A DNA stretch of 64,000 nt from Maratus speciosus (lineage: Eukaryota; Arthropoda; Arachnida; Araneae; Salticidae), in contig OZ010795.1 of assembly GCA_963932465.1 (NCBI GenBank), positions 476,212,806-476,276,805 of the forward strand, in the 5' to 3' direction. Shown here piece after piece: positions 1 to 11,215 of this stretch. Numbering within the stretch: position 1 is the first letter of the stretch; the number at the start of each line of letters is the position of its first letter. The translations under genes and the position numbers were made by a program. The notes beneath the pieces are model-generated. The model made no database searches. It had not been told where the DNA came from and saw only the letters and a list, made by a program, of their open reading frames with translations.

Positions 1-2
1 AA

Positions 3-131
3 CAGGACGGTGACCAGGGGATGGATGAAAACTGGAAATACGACTCAAATCTCCCGAAACACAGCGAGTATCAACTTTTTGTTCCTTCAATGTATGGATA
101 CAAATATGACGTAGGTCGCGCTCTCAATCAA
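3..131 (+). CDS. possible C-terminal exon of a host gene (partial)
   Basis: A frame is open from the first bases of the window to a TGA at 129-131. It gives about 42 residues of balanced, non-repetitive composition, including WKYDSNLPKHSEYQLF and VPSMYGYKYDVGRALNQ. That mix of charged, aromatic and polar residues differs from the K/N/F/I-rich chance frames of the surrounding A+T-rich DNA. I do not recognise the family. The start, if any, lies upstream; the ATG at 21 is probably internal. What follows looks like a 3' UTR or intergenic DNA. A chance open frame of this length is quite possible. Confidence 0.28.
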
Positions 132-2330
132 TGAATAATTAAGAATGTCACGTCATAAAAAGAGTGCGAACAGAACTAGCGGATGAATTTGGAGGAAAAA
201 AAGGTAACATTAGAAATGCGCGGGAAGTAAAAATGGAAGCTAAAACAATAGTATCGAAAGAAAAAAGCGCGGGAATGGAACATTTAATTTAAGAATACTA
301 AAAGCGTAATATTTAAGCGATTAAGACAAGTGAGACATTAAATTAAAGGGAATTTAACAGAGTTAACGATAGAGATTATTTAAGGATAAGGATTTAGTGA
401 ATATAAAGTAGTAACTTAGAATAAGATAAGGAAATCGCGGAATTAGATCTAATAATGTAACATATATATATAGTTTGTTTGTTTGTTATAAATGTGTTTC
501 TATGCACTTACAATTTAATTAATAATTATGTATGCGTTAATTACTTTAAAAAACATTTGGGGACATTTTCACAGTCGGCCGAAAATAGGAAGACTACCGA
601 AATTCGGTGTCGGTTTCGATTTCGGTTTTAAAACTTGTTTCGGTCGATCCCTACTTATAATATAAAGGTTAATGAATCTTTGATTAAATTTTATATTACT
701 TTAATATAACAAGTATATCGTTATATATAATTTTATCTATATAACATTTGCAGATAGGTATTGATATGGAAACATGTGGTATAATTATATGCTTATAGTA
801 AAATAATAAAATATTTTTCTCGCATTGTATCGATTCTATAACTAAAATATACAAAAATAATTTTAATCATAGTTTGGATTTTTTTAATGTAACCGAAAAT
901 TTTGCAATGCTGTAATTTTGGAAATTCAGAAACATTCAATAAAATGACATTTTATATCCATATAATTGAAACTATATCACAAAACAAACTTAAACAAACG
1001 TTAAAAAGTGAAAGTAGAAGTATGTATTTTATCATTTAGTATACTTTTTTCATTAAAACTGTACATGAATTGAAAAAAAAATTAAATGTAGGAATTTTTA
1101 TTAGATTTCTTCTAGACACTAGAAAAAGTTCTTGAAATTTGAAATTGGTTGCCTGATCACTTCCTTTACATCACAGAGAAAACTAAAACATCTTATATTT
1201 TCAAGAAGAATATACTTGATCTGAATGTAAATATGATGGTTAAAATTATAGGAGATACGAACGATTCTGAGATAGGCTAAAAAAAAATTAGAAATGTTTT
1301 TGATTCATTTTATTCCGTTTTCAGAGAAAGTAAAGTAAAGTAATAGAAAAGAATAGATAATGCGTTTCTTTAATTATTTATAAAGCTTTTTTTATTTGTG
1401 AAATGTTATTAAAAGTTACCTTTTGCGCTTATATGGCGATTTTATTTTATTTATCGCTAACTGCATCGTTGTGTATAGTGACTTATATGTATTTGTATGT
1501 GTAGAATTAATATAGAATATATGTGCCTTTCTTCGATAATTATTTGCTATGTACATATATTTGTTGTTGTCAAATTTGAATACTCTGCAAGTAATTTTAA
1601 AAAAGCGCGCCTAGAATAAAAATATTTTTTTCTTTTTGAAAGTTATAAGAAAAAAAGGAAAAAGAATATGAATCGTCCGTTCGCTTTAATATTCTTTTCT
1701 CTTTTTGTAATTATAAAAATAAGAATAGTTGCAAATTCCGATTTCTGTGCACCACTATTTCCAAAGAAAAGTATTTATTAATATTCGGAATTATCGATAC
1801 TCAAAAATTGGAAGTCTTGGCAGCTATGTATTTTAATATGACTTGAACTCTCCTGTAACTGCTATAATAAAAGCGAATTAGGACTCGGAGACATGAAAAT
1901 TTTCTTTTGTTGTAGCTTCTGTCATAAATAATTCAACTAAATGTGTAGTGCAGTCACATTCTGAAATGACTGATGGGACGAACTCAAAGGGCCATAGGTA
2001 AAAGCCAAAGGTTATGAGTCCCAGATATATAGTTGGAAAAAATATTTTAAGAATAAAGTATATACAGAGTAACTTCAAAAATCCGTCAACAAAACCATCT
2101 TTTCCATTCCTTTTTCTTTTACACATTCAAGTTATGGGTGAAGAAAAACATCAATAGTTTATGAATTAAAAAAATTTAAATCAAAAGTAAAAATGTAATA
2201 AAAAAGAAAAAAAAAGAATATTTGACACAAGAAAGGAGAGATTGCTCTGATTGCGACTTCTTTTTACTGAGGTCAGACGAACACTTGTATTTTGGAAGTT
2301 TATTATTATTGTTATTATTTATTATTATAG
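132..2330. other. A+T-rich sequence without recognisable genes
   Basis: Only short chance frames occur. The stretch has many A and T runs and a short GTTT repeat near 475-486. One transposon-like end (571-653) is listed separately. The 82-aa minus frame at 1878-2126 is hydrophobic and A+T-driven, with no motif I recognise. Confidence 0.6.
571..653 (-). mobile_element. hAT-like terminal fragment (truncated)
   Basis: On the minus strand the sequence starts TAGGGATCGACCGAAAC and continues with several CCGAAAC/CCGAAAT repeats. This style of end, rich in ACCGAAA repeats, resembles non-autonomous hAT elements. No opposite end was found, so it is probably a solo or truncated end. Confidence 0.3.
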
Positions 2331-2334
2331 CACG

Positions 2335-5300
2335 ATGTCTTTTTCAAAATCAGCGAATACTGCTTCTAATATAAAACATTGAATTTTGTCTGTCGGAGAT
2401 GAAGTTGACTTGATAAAGATGTTACAAAGTGGTTGCTCTGTGAAATTGTTGTGTGCTGAGTATGGAATCGGATCGGCGACAGTTTATGACATAAAAAAGC
2501 AAAAGCAAAAAATATTGGAATTTTATACTAAAAGTGACGTTTTGAAGGATATGCTAAAGAGAAAAGTACTCATGAGGAAAAAATTGATACGGTGGAAATT
2601 ATGCTCTTCGAATAGTTTCACTAACGGCGAAATGAAGGAGTACCCATATTTGGTCCTATGCTGATTGCACAAGCTAAAGCATAGCACCAGGAATTAAAGA
2701 TTTCTAATGCATGTGATTATTCTCAAGAGTGGTTGCACCGATTTAAAGCTCGCCGCAACATTCGGAAATTAGCAATATACAGAGAAAACTGTTTTCGGAT
2801 GGTGAAGCCGATGAAAATTCTGTCCAAGTGTTTTCTGAATTTTTTGCCAAAGAGAAGTTAACTCCTGAACACATTTATAAAGCGGACGAGACAGGATTGT
2901 TCTGATATTGCTTGCAGAAAACAATTCTGGCTGCTTCAAATAAGGTAGCTGCACCAGAAATGAAACATAAAAAAAAACGAATTATGGTACTTGCGTGCTC
3001 AAACGACACTGGTACGCATAAATGTTAATTGCTGGTGATAGGGAAAACAAATACCCTCGTACTTTTAAAGGTATCAAAGTCTTACCAGTAATTTATAAAT
3101 CCAACAAACGCGAATGCATGACTTCCGAAATCATGAGTGATTGGTTTAACAGTTCTTTTTTCCGGAGTTGCGGTTCCACTCCTATTCTATAGGTCTTTCA
3201 CGTGATTTGAATCTTGGCTTACTACTTGATAATTGCGCAGCCCATCCTAAAATCTTGACTAAAGATAATGTGACCGCTATGTTTTTACCTCCTAATTGCA
3301 CTTCAATTATTCAGGAAATTCAGCGATTACTAAAATGACTTTTAGTACAGGCATTAGAGACCGTATAGGAGCTCTACCTAGCAAAATTCATGGTAGTTCT
3401 GGAAAAAGGCTTACTATATGTTTTTTGGGTCGCTGAATCCGAATTTTTAACTTACCACCAAAATTTCCCCCCGGCAACCCCCCCCCAAATTTTGGTAAAA
3501 AGCCCCCCAAAAAGGTTTTTATTAAAAAAATCAATTTTTTTATTGTTTTAGGGAAAAAGTATCTAGAAATTTAGAAAGTAGACAAAATTTGCAACAAATT
3601 AGATGTATGACATTATGACTTAAGATGAAGGGGAAGGGGGATCTGCCTCGGAACATGCGCGCGGTGCTGTGTGGACTAAGTTGCGCAATTCCACTTAACC
3701 ACTCACACGTTTACATTCGCCCTCCCATCTCCTCTCCAAACTTTCTCTATAAGGTTTACTTTAAGTTTTTTGGGTCGCTGAATCCGAATTTTTTACTTTC
3801 CCCCAGAATTTCCCCTCGAAAACCCCTCAAATAATTGTTTTTAACTTAAATTTCTTATTGTTTTAGGGGAAAAGCATTACGAAATTCAGAAACTAGACAA
3901 AATTTGCAACAAATAGGATACATGATATTATGACGTAGGAGGAACGGGGAGGGAGAGGGCTGCCTCTGAATATGCACTGCGGCGCTACGTGCACTAAGTT
4001 ATGAAGTCCAGGCAATGAGGGATTTTACCTGTAAAAATTAATACTAGTTTTTGATTTCGACTCACTTTATGTTTTTTGGGTCGCTGAATCCGAATTTGTA
4101 ACTTTCCCCCAAAATTTCACCCGGCAACCCCCCAAAAAATTGATTCTTTGAAAAAATTTGGTTTTTGAGAAAAGCGCGCGGGGAATGTTCCGAGGCAGCC
4201 CCCTCTCTCCCCGTTTATCCTAGGTCGTAATGTCATATATCCTATTTGTTGCAAATTTTGTCTAGTTTCTCAATTTCGTAATGCTTTTCCCCTAAAACAA
4301 TAAGAAATTTAAGTTAAAAACAACTATTTGAGGGGTTTTCGAGGGGAAATTTTGGGGGAAAGTAAAAAATTCGGATTCAGCGACCCAAAAAACTTAAAGT
4401 AAACCTTATAGAGAAAGTTTGGAGAGGAGATGGGAGGGCGAATGTAAACGTGTGAGTGGTTAAGTGGAATTGCGCAACTTAGTCCACGCAGCACCGCGCG
4501 CATGTTCCGAGGCAGATCCCCCGTTCCCCTTCATCCTAAGTCATAATGTCATACATCCAATTTGTTGCAAATTTTGTCTACTTTCTGAATTTCTAGATAA
4601 TTTTCCAATAAAACAATAAAAAAAGATTTTTTTAATAAAAACCTTTTTTGGGGGACTTTTTACCATAATTTGGGGGGTTGCCGGGGGAAATTTTGGTGGG
4701 TAGTTACAAAGTCGTATTCAGCGTCCCAAAAAACATAAAGTAAGCCGATTTCCAGAACTACCATTAATTTTGCTAGGTAAAATTCCCTATTGCCTGGACT
4801 ATTTATAAAGCGGAATTTATGAAGCGTCTTCTGAATGCATGCAATCACTGCTTAAAATTAGAAAATTTCAAAAAGGATTACAGCATTAAATATGCAATTT
4901 GGGCAACAAGTAACATAGCAACAAGTAACGTCAATGATTTTGGCGAATACATAGCATAATATATGTCCGGAATGAATTTTCAGCAATGGCAACATCGATT
5001 ATAAGTTTTCAGACTTTCACATTTCCCGTGAAAAGGCCCCCATTTATGAGCTGACTGAACACGCAAAATCTGAATATGCATTAATTATAGAAATCTAGGA
5101 TACAGATGATTGGCTATGCATTGACGAAAATGCACCAACAACGAACAATTTAACGGACAGCGAGATCGCTGGCGCTGTGCTAAATAGAAGCACTGATAAG
5201 ACTAGTAGTAGCTCAGGAAGACGAGGATGAACATTTGGTATAAGAAAAGGTGTCCCTATAAAAATGCATAAATTTGACTGGAGAGTTAATATCTGCTTTA

Positions 5301-5405
5301 GAGAAACAAGACTGCATTTCCGAAATAGAAATTCTTCATTTGTATAAAATACAAGAAACGCTTGTTAAAGAATGACCTAAAAAATTGAAGCAGACAAAAT
5401 CGCCA
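2335..5405 (+). pseudogene. Tigger-like transposase pseudogene (CENP-B HTH plus DDE_1)
   Basis: From the ATG at 2335 the frame hits TGA at 2380, then stays open through a CENP-B-type helix-turn-helix with VDLIKMLQSGCSVK and IGSATVYDIKKQK. Downstream, in shifting frames, are DDE_1 landmarks: HIYKADETGLF (first Asp, near 2882), MKHKKKRIMVLACS, KYPRTFKGIKVLPVIYKSN, EIMSDWF and LLLDNCAAHPKILTKDN (second Asp, near 3228). The third acidic motif is lost near the foldback insertion. After the insertion the reading resumes with MKRLLNAC and KKDYSIKYAIWA, then the acidic tail (DDWLCIDENAP, LTDSEIAGAV) and a C-terminus with LISALEKQDCIS and KKLKQTK. Many stops and frameshifts make it non-functional. In life it would have bound terminal repeats and moved the element by cut-and-paste at TA. 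Confidence 0.8.
3375..4801. mobile_element. foldback element with long imperfect inverted repeats
   Basis: The left arm begins TACCTAGCAAAATT near 3375. The right side carries AATTTTGCTAGGTA ending at 4779, and its inverted similarity runs on to about 4801. Bases of about 3400-3900 reappear as reverse complement at about 4260-4760. The motif GGGTCGCTGAATCCGAATTT occurs in direct orientation near 3428, 3773 and 4079 and inverted near 4368 and 4710. The inner part contains another inverted copy of the right edge near 4010-4045. No transposase is encoded; the 69- and 62-aa frames inside lie in the two arms and carry no motif. It sits within the Tigger gene. Confidence 0.75.
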
Positions 5406-5487
5406 TAGATGCTTCCGAAATTATGTGAAAAAAATATCAATCTTTATTATAATTTTTTCCTGTAACATAGAAATATCAATTAAAGTA

Positions 5488-6313
5488 GGGTAAAGTGTCC
5501 ATATTTCGTCCCCTCTCCTAATTTCATCCCCCTTATTTTCTCCGCTTCTGCGAAAGTGGCGCCACATATGACGCAAGGCAGAGAGGACGGAAGGTAAAAG
5601 GTTTTGAAAGTTTCGTTCGCCTAGACGCATACATAAATTAAAGGCGGCGGATTTCCTATATTTAGAAGACCTGAGTTCTTACTACGTCGTCTGTAGAACG
5701 TTATTTACTGTGCTGTAAGTATTTATTTCTTATTCATTGCATGTATTTTACGTTGGTAAGATGCTGGCAGTAGCATATAGTGAGTTTTAGGACATTCAGT
5801 TCATCGTACGGGAACTGAAGCTCCGTCATATTGGGTAGTAGCGTGGTCCTAATTTCGTCCCCCTTGCAGTCCTTATTTTCGTCCCGGGGACGAAATTAGG
5901 AATGCTTTTTCATGACTTTTTTTGAAGTGTTTTCCTAATGTTTGGATGGCTAATGTTTCGTTTTGTTATTCTTCCACTGACATTTAGTACATTTCTTTGT
6001 GCTTTACTTTGATGTAAATTAAATTACTTACTCATTTTGAAATAAATTTTGATTTAGTTATACATTAAGCCTCTGCATATTGGATTTTTGGGGGGGACGA
6101 AATTGGGACCATTTTTTTCCTTTGCATTTTTTTAATACTTTTGAAAAAACAATTTTTCGCATTGTTAAAACTCTTTTGTACGATATTTGCTTATGTTTCT
6201 ATGTGCGTGTTTAGTTAGTCTATCTAACATCCAAATTTGGTAGATTTTCACTGAAAATTACAACTTCCAAGGCCCTAAAAGTGACTGTGGGACGATAATA
6301 TGGCACTTTACCC
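5488..6313. mobile_element. MITE with TA target duplication and iterated CGTCCC motif
   Basis: The ends are GGGTAAAGTGTCCATATT at 5488 and the matching inverted sequence AATATGGCACTTTACCC ending at 6313, with TA on both sides (5486-5487 and 6314-6315). This implies a Tc1/mariner or pogo-type integrase. The motif ATTTCGTCCC or its complement GGGACGAAAT recurs inside near 5504, 5852, 5875, 5882 and 6095, and a variant (CGTCCC complement, GGGACG) is at 6290, so the terminal motif is iterated. No coding remnant is recognised. Confidence 0.75.
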
Positions 6314-6822
6314 TAAGTTTTTTATATATAATTTTCTCTTTTTCTTATTTAATTATCACTTAATAATGAATTAAGATATGGCTAAAGGCCCCATTAAGAA
6401 TATAGTACTTCTTTTGATAGTCCTAGTTACTACTTTTGCTATTCTTTCGAAAATCCGGCATAGTATCGGTCCCGGTGATGCCGGATTTTTGGAATTATAC
6501 TGTATTACTAAGCATTAAAGGAACAGTTTAATAAAGCGTATTCTCATGATCCAGAGCACAATGACTTCGTTGAAATTATAAGAGTTTGAATGAGTTTTAG
6601 AGTACTTTTGCTTGCTTAAGTTCTCTCAAAATACTATCAATACAAATTCAGGGAATCGATTACGATAGAAAAGTATTTCATAGCCATGTGATAGTCAAAA
6701 GCTGTAATATATTTAAAATGTTTAACGTGGATTTTGAATTGAGAAAAGCGGGAATTGTCGGACACGACTCTCATCGAACCCCATACAGTACTCTTGGCTT
6801 TACACTCTTCAGCATACTACTA

Positions 6823-8138
6823 AGGACTATTTCCTAAAAATCCGCACAAACTTTACTGTTGTGAAAAATAGCAAAGGAATACGAATCAGGCAAAATCTAC
6901 TCGTGAAGTATTTCGATATTGTATATAAGGGCATTTCCGTAAGCCGAAAGTTCATTAAATAATCTGTGTTTTCCTATAATGGAGTCGAAAGAGGAGTGTT
7001 TGCGTACGCGTGTGTACAAGCTTTACGAAAGCAATATTCATCATGGGAACAAGTTCATCTCGAACCATTTTTTTGACAAAAATATCTCCAATGAACTATA
7101 TTCGATGTTCTACAGCGTTACTAGAAGGGACTAACTGCCAAAAGGGAACTCGGGTAGAGTTGGAAGGCCCAAAAACTCACAAAGTCAAAGTTACAACAGT
7201 TGAAACGACTGTTTGACAAAAACGACAAAGTATTTATCAATGTCTCGGCTGCCAAATTTAGTTTTTCACCCGGGCACCTACACAAGGTAATCACCAAGAA
7301 GCTTAACGCCAAACATCACAAGAAAAGGGTCATATGAAAACGAACAGAAAAGCAAGTAGTTGCCGCGAAAACGAACTGTGGTCGCTTGTTCGAAAAATTC
7401 TCTGATCGAGGATTCATCTTGGATGACGAGTCATATCTTATACTCCCTCACTCCACTTTAACGATAACGGTAGCAACTACATATCTCACATTTTCACGAC
7501 ACAACCTATCATCAAATTCGTAACTAAAGCGAAATTTGAAGACAAGATCCTCGTTTGGATTGGAATGAGTCCGAAAGGCTTGAGTCGTCTGTTCATCCGA
7601 AATTCTGGGTTTATTGTCAAGGGATAACAACAACTGAATAAGTGCATTCGCCGTCATTTCATCCCTTACATCGGTAGGAATTACAATGGCAGTGATTACG
7701 TCTTCTGGCCAGACTTTACCAGCAGTTATTATTTCAAAATCGTTCTCACCACTTCCGCCAGCAAAACGGCACTTTCATAGAGAAGTTCGACAACCCGGCT
7801 AACGTCCCCAAAATTCCAACAATCGAACGGTTTATGGCATATCTTAAGTCCAAATTGTATGCTAAAGTCAGAAAAGTAGATTACATCCAGAAATTGATCA
7901 ATCGAATCAAATACTGTCTCAAAATTAGGGATTTAAATTTTGTACTATGCCTTGCAAGTACCACAAAAAGTAAAATTGGTAATGTCCGACGAAACGATTT
8001 AATTGAAACCCGATAACAGTTTTACAGAGTAATATGGTCTTTAAAGTTAAGTTACAGTGCCCATTTGTGCTGTTTGTATCGTTTTTTCATAGCTTTCCAG
8101 ACAAGAAAACTTTGTGCGGATTTCTAGGATACAGTCCT
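6823..8138 (+). mobile_element. maT-like Tc1/mariner transposon, dead
   Basis: Imperfect inverted repeats bound the element: AGGACTATTTCCTAAAAATC from 6823 and GATTTCTAGGATACAGTCCT ending at 8138. Both continue into a shared CCGCACAAA motif. A TA precedes the left end; the right flank is AA, which could be a mutated TA. It encloses a decayed transposase. Confidence 0.7.
6979..8016 (+). pseudogene. maT-like transposase pseudogene
   Basis: The ATG at 6979 opens MESKEECLRTRVYKLYESN, with HHGNKFISNHFFDK following, which resembles the N-terminus of maT-type transposases. Frames then shift repeatedly. Catalytic-region fragments include FILDDESYLILPHSTL, KILVWIGMSPKG and DYVFWPDFTSSYY, corresponding to the DDE/D landmarks of this clade. 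The C-terminal frame (to the stop at 8016) has EKFDNPANVPKIPTIERF and INRIKYCLKIRDL. The third acidic position (usually in a PIEDFW-like motif) reads TIERF, so it seems lost. With several frameshifts and stops it cannot make active protein. The maT assignment is from motif memory. Confidence 0.7.
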
Positions 8139-8392
8139 AAAGATCGTTTAAGAATTGGTATCACAGTGTAAGACTACAAAGGAGATCTCGTTTGTTAATT
8201 CAAAGTGAAAGATGCATTTTTATTGTTATTTTTTACAGATAAAATGACGTCATATACAGATAAAAAAATTTCCTGTGTTGAACCAACATTTGCTATTGCC
8301 GTAGCTGAAAGAATAAGATGGTGATCTATCGTACCAATAATAGAAACTATGTCCCAATCGGAATACATCCTGTCATGTTTATTCACTCTAAA

Positions 8393-8530
8393 TTAAAATG
8401 TCTGAAATTCAGACACTTAAGTGTCTGAAATGGAGTGTTCAATTTTCAGACATTTTAAAATGTCTGAATTTTTTCAGACACTTTTTGCGTCTGAATTTCA
8501 GACACTTCAAACGTCTGAATCGCATCCATT
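8393..8530. repeat. palindrome cluster built on GTCTGAAATTCAGAC
   Basis: Several interleaved inverted copies of TGTCTGAA and TTCAGACA lie here, including the 16-bp perfect palindrome AGACACTTAAGTGTCT at 8411-8426. The same 16-mer occurs again at 11134-11149. The stretch can fold into several hairpins. It may be one end of a MITE. Confidence 0.55.
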
Positions 8531-8689
8531 TTTTTTTCTAAGCATCATACGTAGCCATGTTTGACCACGTTGAATCCTGGAAAAATATTTGGCTGTGGTC
8601 CTGCCCCTCCCCCCTCCCCCCCAATACAGCCTGATTTTTTTGGTGCTCTCAGTTTTGGTATACAATTTTCGTTACGTTGATAATTTAAA

Positions 8690-9830
8690 TCTTTTACGAC
8701 ATTGTACTGATTATAATCAATATCTTGAACTTCAGGAGTAGAACAAGATTAAAAAACAAAAAATATTTATCTAAATATTAGATTTTTTTAAATTTATTTT
8801 GTTTTTAACCTTATTTTACTTTAAAAGTTCAAAATATTGATTATAATCAGTACAATTTCGAAACAGATTTAAAATATAAGCTTTACAAATATTGCACATC
8901 AAATTTGGGGGCACTACAGTCGTAGGGGGACGGGGCACTTCCCAGTTTGCCCTTCCTTTAATCAAGAAGTACTTTTGCAAAAAACGCAACCCTGCATTAT
9001 AGTTGTCTAAATTGAGATGTCCGATATTCGGGAGTATCCGTTGTGGAGGTTAATGAACATTCTCGAATAGCGAACACCTCTATTTAACGAATACTTTTTA
9101 AATCAGCAGACATACATATTTGTATATTTTTACCTCAAAAAAGTAGACATCTCCAATTATCGGACAAATTCCGCGTTCCCGAAGTGTTCGCTATTAAGGG
9201 CTTTTAAGGTACATAGATAAATATATATATATATATTTTATAATCTTGTCCTACTCTAAAAGTTCAAAATATTTATTATACTCGGTTGAATGTGGAAAAA
9301 GATTTAAAATATCAGATGTACGAAAATTGCAAAAATCCCCCCCCCCCCAAAAAAAAATGAAAATATAAAAAAATATATTGCCACATAGGCAATTTTACAT
9401 ATACATCACTTGATAATCACAACAGCCATTTAACTATGAATAATGAAAATAAATAAATAAATATTCTACTTTAATAACATTGGGGAAAAAATGACTTTGG
9501 TATTTTGTTAAATATATTTGCGTTTTTAAACTTGTCCTACTCTAAAAGTTCAAAACTTTCATTATAATCAGTGCAAGATTTAAGATATCAGCTTTACAAA
9601 AATTCATGCAAAATCCCCCCCCCTCCCCCCCCCAAAAATGAAAATACTTATTTAAAAATTATGTTTTTAAAAAATTTATATTTCCACATGGGCAAGTTTT
9701 TATGTAGATCAGAGGGTACTCACAAAAGCTATTCAACTATCAATAAAAACAAATAAGTACATATTCTATATTAAAAACATGAGGAAAAAATAACTTATGA
9801 TTTCCAAACTTCTTTCGTCTTAAATATATA
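8690..9830. repeat. diverged repeat copies with adjacent poly-C tracts
   Basis: The block CTCTAAAAGTTCAAAAT followed by an ATTATAATCAGT-like core recurs near 8820, 9255 and 9541. An inverted copy (ATTATAATCAATATCTTGAA) lies near 8710. After two of the copies come poly-C runs of about 12 and 17 bases (near 9337 and 9616, the second interrupted by a T) joined to A runs. No coding content is recognised. Confidence 0.5.
9005..9215. repeat. small inverted repeat with pogo-like ends
   Basis: AGATGTCCGATATTCGG near 9014 is matched by the inverted CCAATTATCGGACA near 9151. AATAGCGAACACCTC near 9066 is matched by GTGTTCGCTATT near 9184. The CCGA/CGGACA-type ends resemble short non-autonomous Tigger-like elements, but exact ends are unclear. 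Confidence 0.4.
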
Positions 9831-10970
9831 CAGTAACATCTGTCATTTTTGTATTTTTCGTATAAGTGCATATAAATAAAGTTACCACAATTTTAAATAC
9901 GAAATCTAGTTAGAGGTTTTTACTTTTTCCCATTATAAATTTCAAATTACTTTTTTATTAAAAATAATAAAAAAATCAGTATTAGAGTTGATTGCAAATC
10001 AAATACATATGTATATTTTTACAGGCAGCTTCATATAATAGACGAGTCTCATTTACTTTATTTATCTTTTTTTAATCTGCGGTTTTATGCCAGGAAGTAA
10101 GAAAGCATTAGGTCATCTTTCAAAGTTTTTTTTTATCTTTACTTCCTTGTGGCCGTCATTTACTGCGAGATAAAAATTATTCATTGAAACTAAGAACTGA
10201 CATTGAATATATAATTCGTAATAAAAAAGAACGTCATAAGTTTAAAAATATATACTTCTAGAATTAGTGGGGTTTTTTGCGAACAGATTCAAAACTAATT
10301 AAATTTCATGCAGGATTTTGTTTAGTACAATAAATAAAATCATAAAATACACTAATTTTACTACTATAAAGAAACTTACTTGAGTTGCTGCAAGAGGTAA
10401 GAAATATTCCTCGATTTGAAATTTTAAAAACTACCACAACCACAGTGAGGGAGAAAGACTTTCATCAGTTTAAAAGGTAATCCATAATACATCCGACTAG
10501 CCATATTTAAAGGATGAGATGTTTCATCCTAAAAACAGGACCCGCCAGACAAAAGTTTCTTTTTTTTTTGCCAGCTTCGACAGGACGAAGATGAATAACA
10601 CAATATTATTGATATAAATTGATACGAGTTAACACTAAGCCCATTGCACACGCTTTGTAGAATTTCCGGGTGTAATCTTCAACCGTCGTCTACTTCGGTT
10701 CTGTGTCTATCCCGCCCTTGTATCGACGACAGCTTCTAAGAGACATTTGATGCCGAGCACACACGTCAGATGTATGTATTCAATAAATACATAATCCAAG
10801 TTAATACGAATTAAAATCACAGTACTTCACATTTCGCAAAAAACGAATTAAAATACACGCGTACATAAAAACAAACTTTGTTTGAATTACAACGTATACC
10901 ACTTCGAACGAAGACATCTAAAACGCATGCGCAACTGGGAGTGCTAGTGCCCCCTGGTGGTTATTGCGTC
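9830..10970. other. A+T-rich stretch, no gene seen
   Basis: There are no coding motifs. A slightly more G+C-rich patch at about 10500-10980 contains CAGGACCCGCCAGACAAAAG and GTGCCCCCTGGTGG but gives no recognisable product on either strand. Confidence 0.5.
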
Positions 10971-10974
10971 GGAA

Positions 10975-11215
10975 GAATCAAAAATTAAGACACGTTTAAA
11001 GCAATGAAGTGTCTTAAAATAAGACGTTTGCGGATATTTTAGACATTATTCTCAGTTCGTTTACACCATGGTCATAGTAAGACGCTTATGTATCTTAAAT
11101 TAAGACATCTATAGTGTCTTAATTTTCAGATTAAGACACTTAAGTGTCTAAAATTCTTTTTCAGTCACATATGTGTCTAAATTTAAGACGCTTCTATTTG
11201 CAGTGTTCAGCACCC
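10975..11215. repeat. palindrome-rich repeat built on AAGACAC/GTGTCTT
   Basis: At least eight copies of AAGAC(A/G) or its complement lie in both orientations, including the perfect palindrome AGACACTTAAGTGTCT at 11134-11149. It ends in GCAGTG near 11206, like the CACTG-type end of the palindromic MITE at 60626-60904. It is a probable MITE end or fossil. Confidence 0.5.

Larger units (their letters stand above)
2335..6502 (+). mobile_element. Tigger/pogo-family DNA transposon, dead, with two insertions
   Basis: A decayed Tigger transposase (2335 to about 5405) is followed by a 3' region ending in GGAATTATACTG at 6491-6502 and a TA. A subterminal copy of the ATCCGGCA motif lies near 6451-6460 and again at 6478-6487, as in Tigger termini. 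The left terminal repeat was not found, so the element is 5'-truncated or its left end is too diverged. Two later insertions interrupt it: a foldback at about 3375-4801 in the C-terminal half of the gene, and a TA-flanked MITE at 5488-6313 in the 3' region. The order of events is therefore Tigger first, the others later. Confidence 0.75.
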
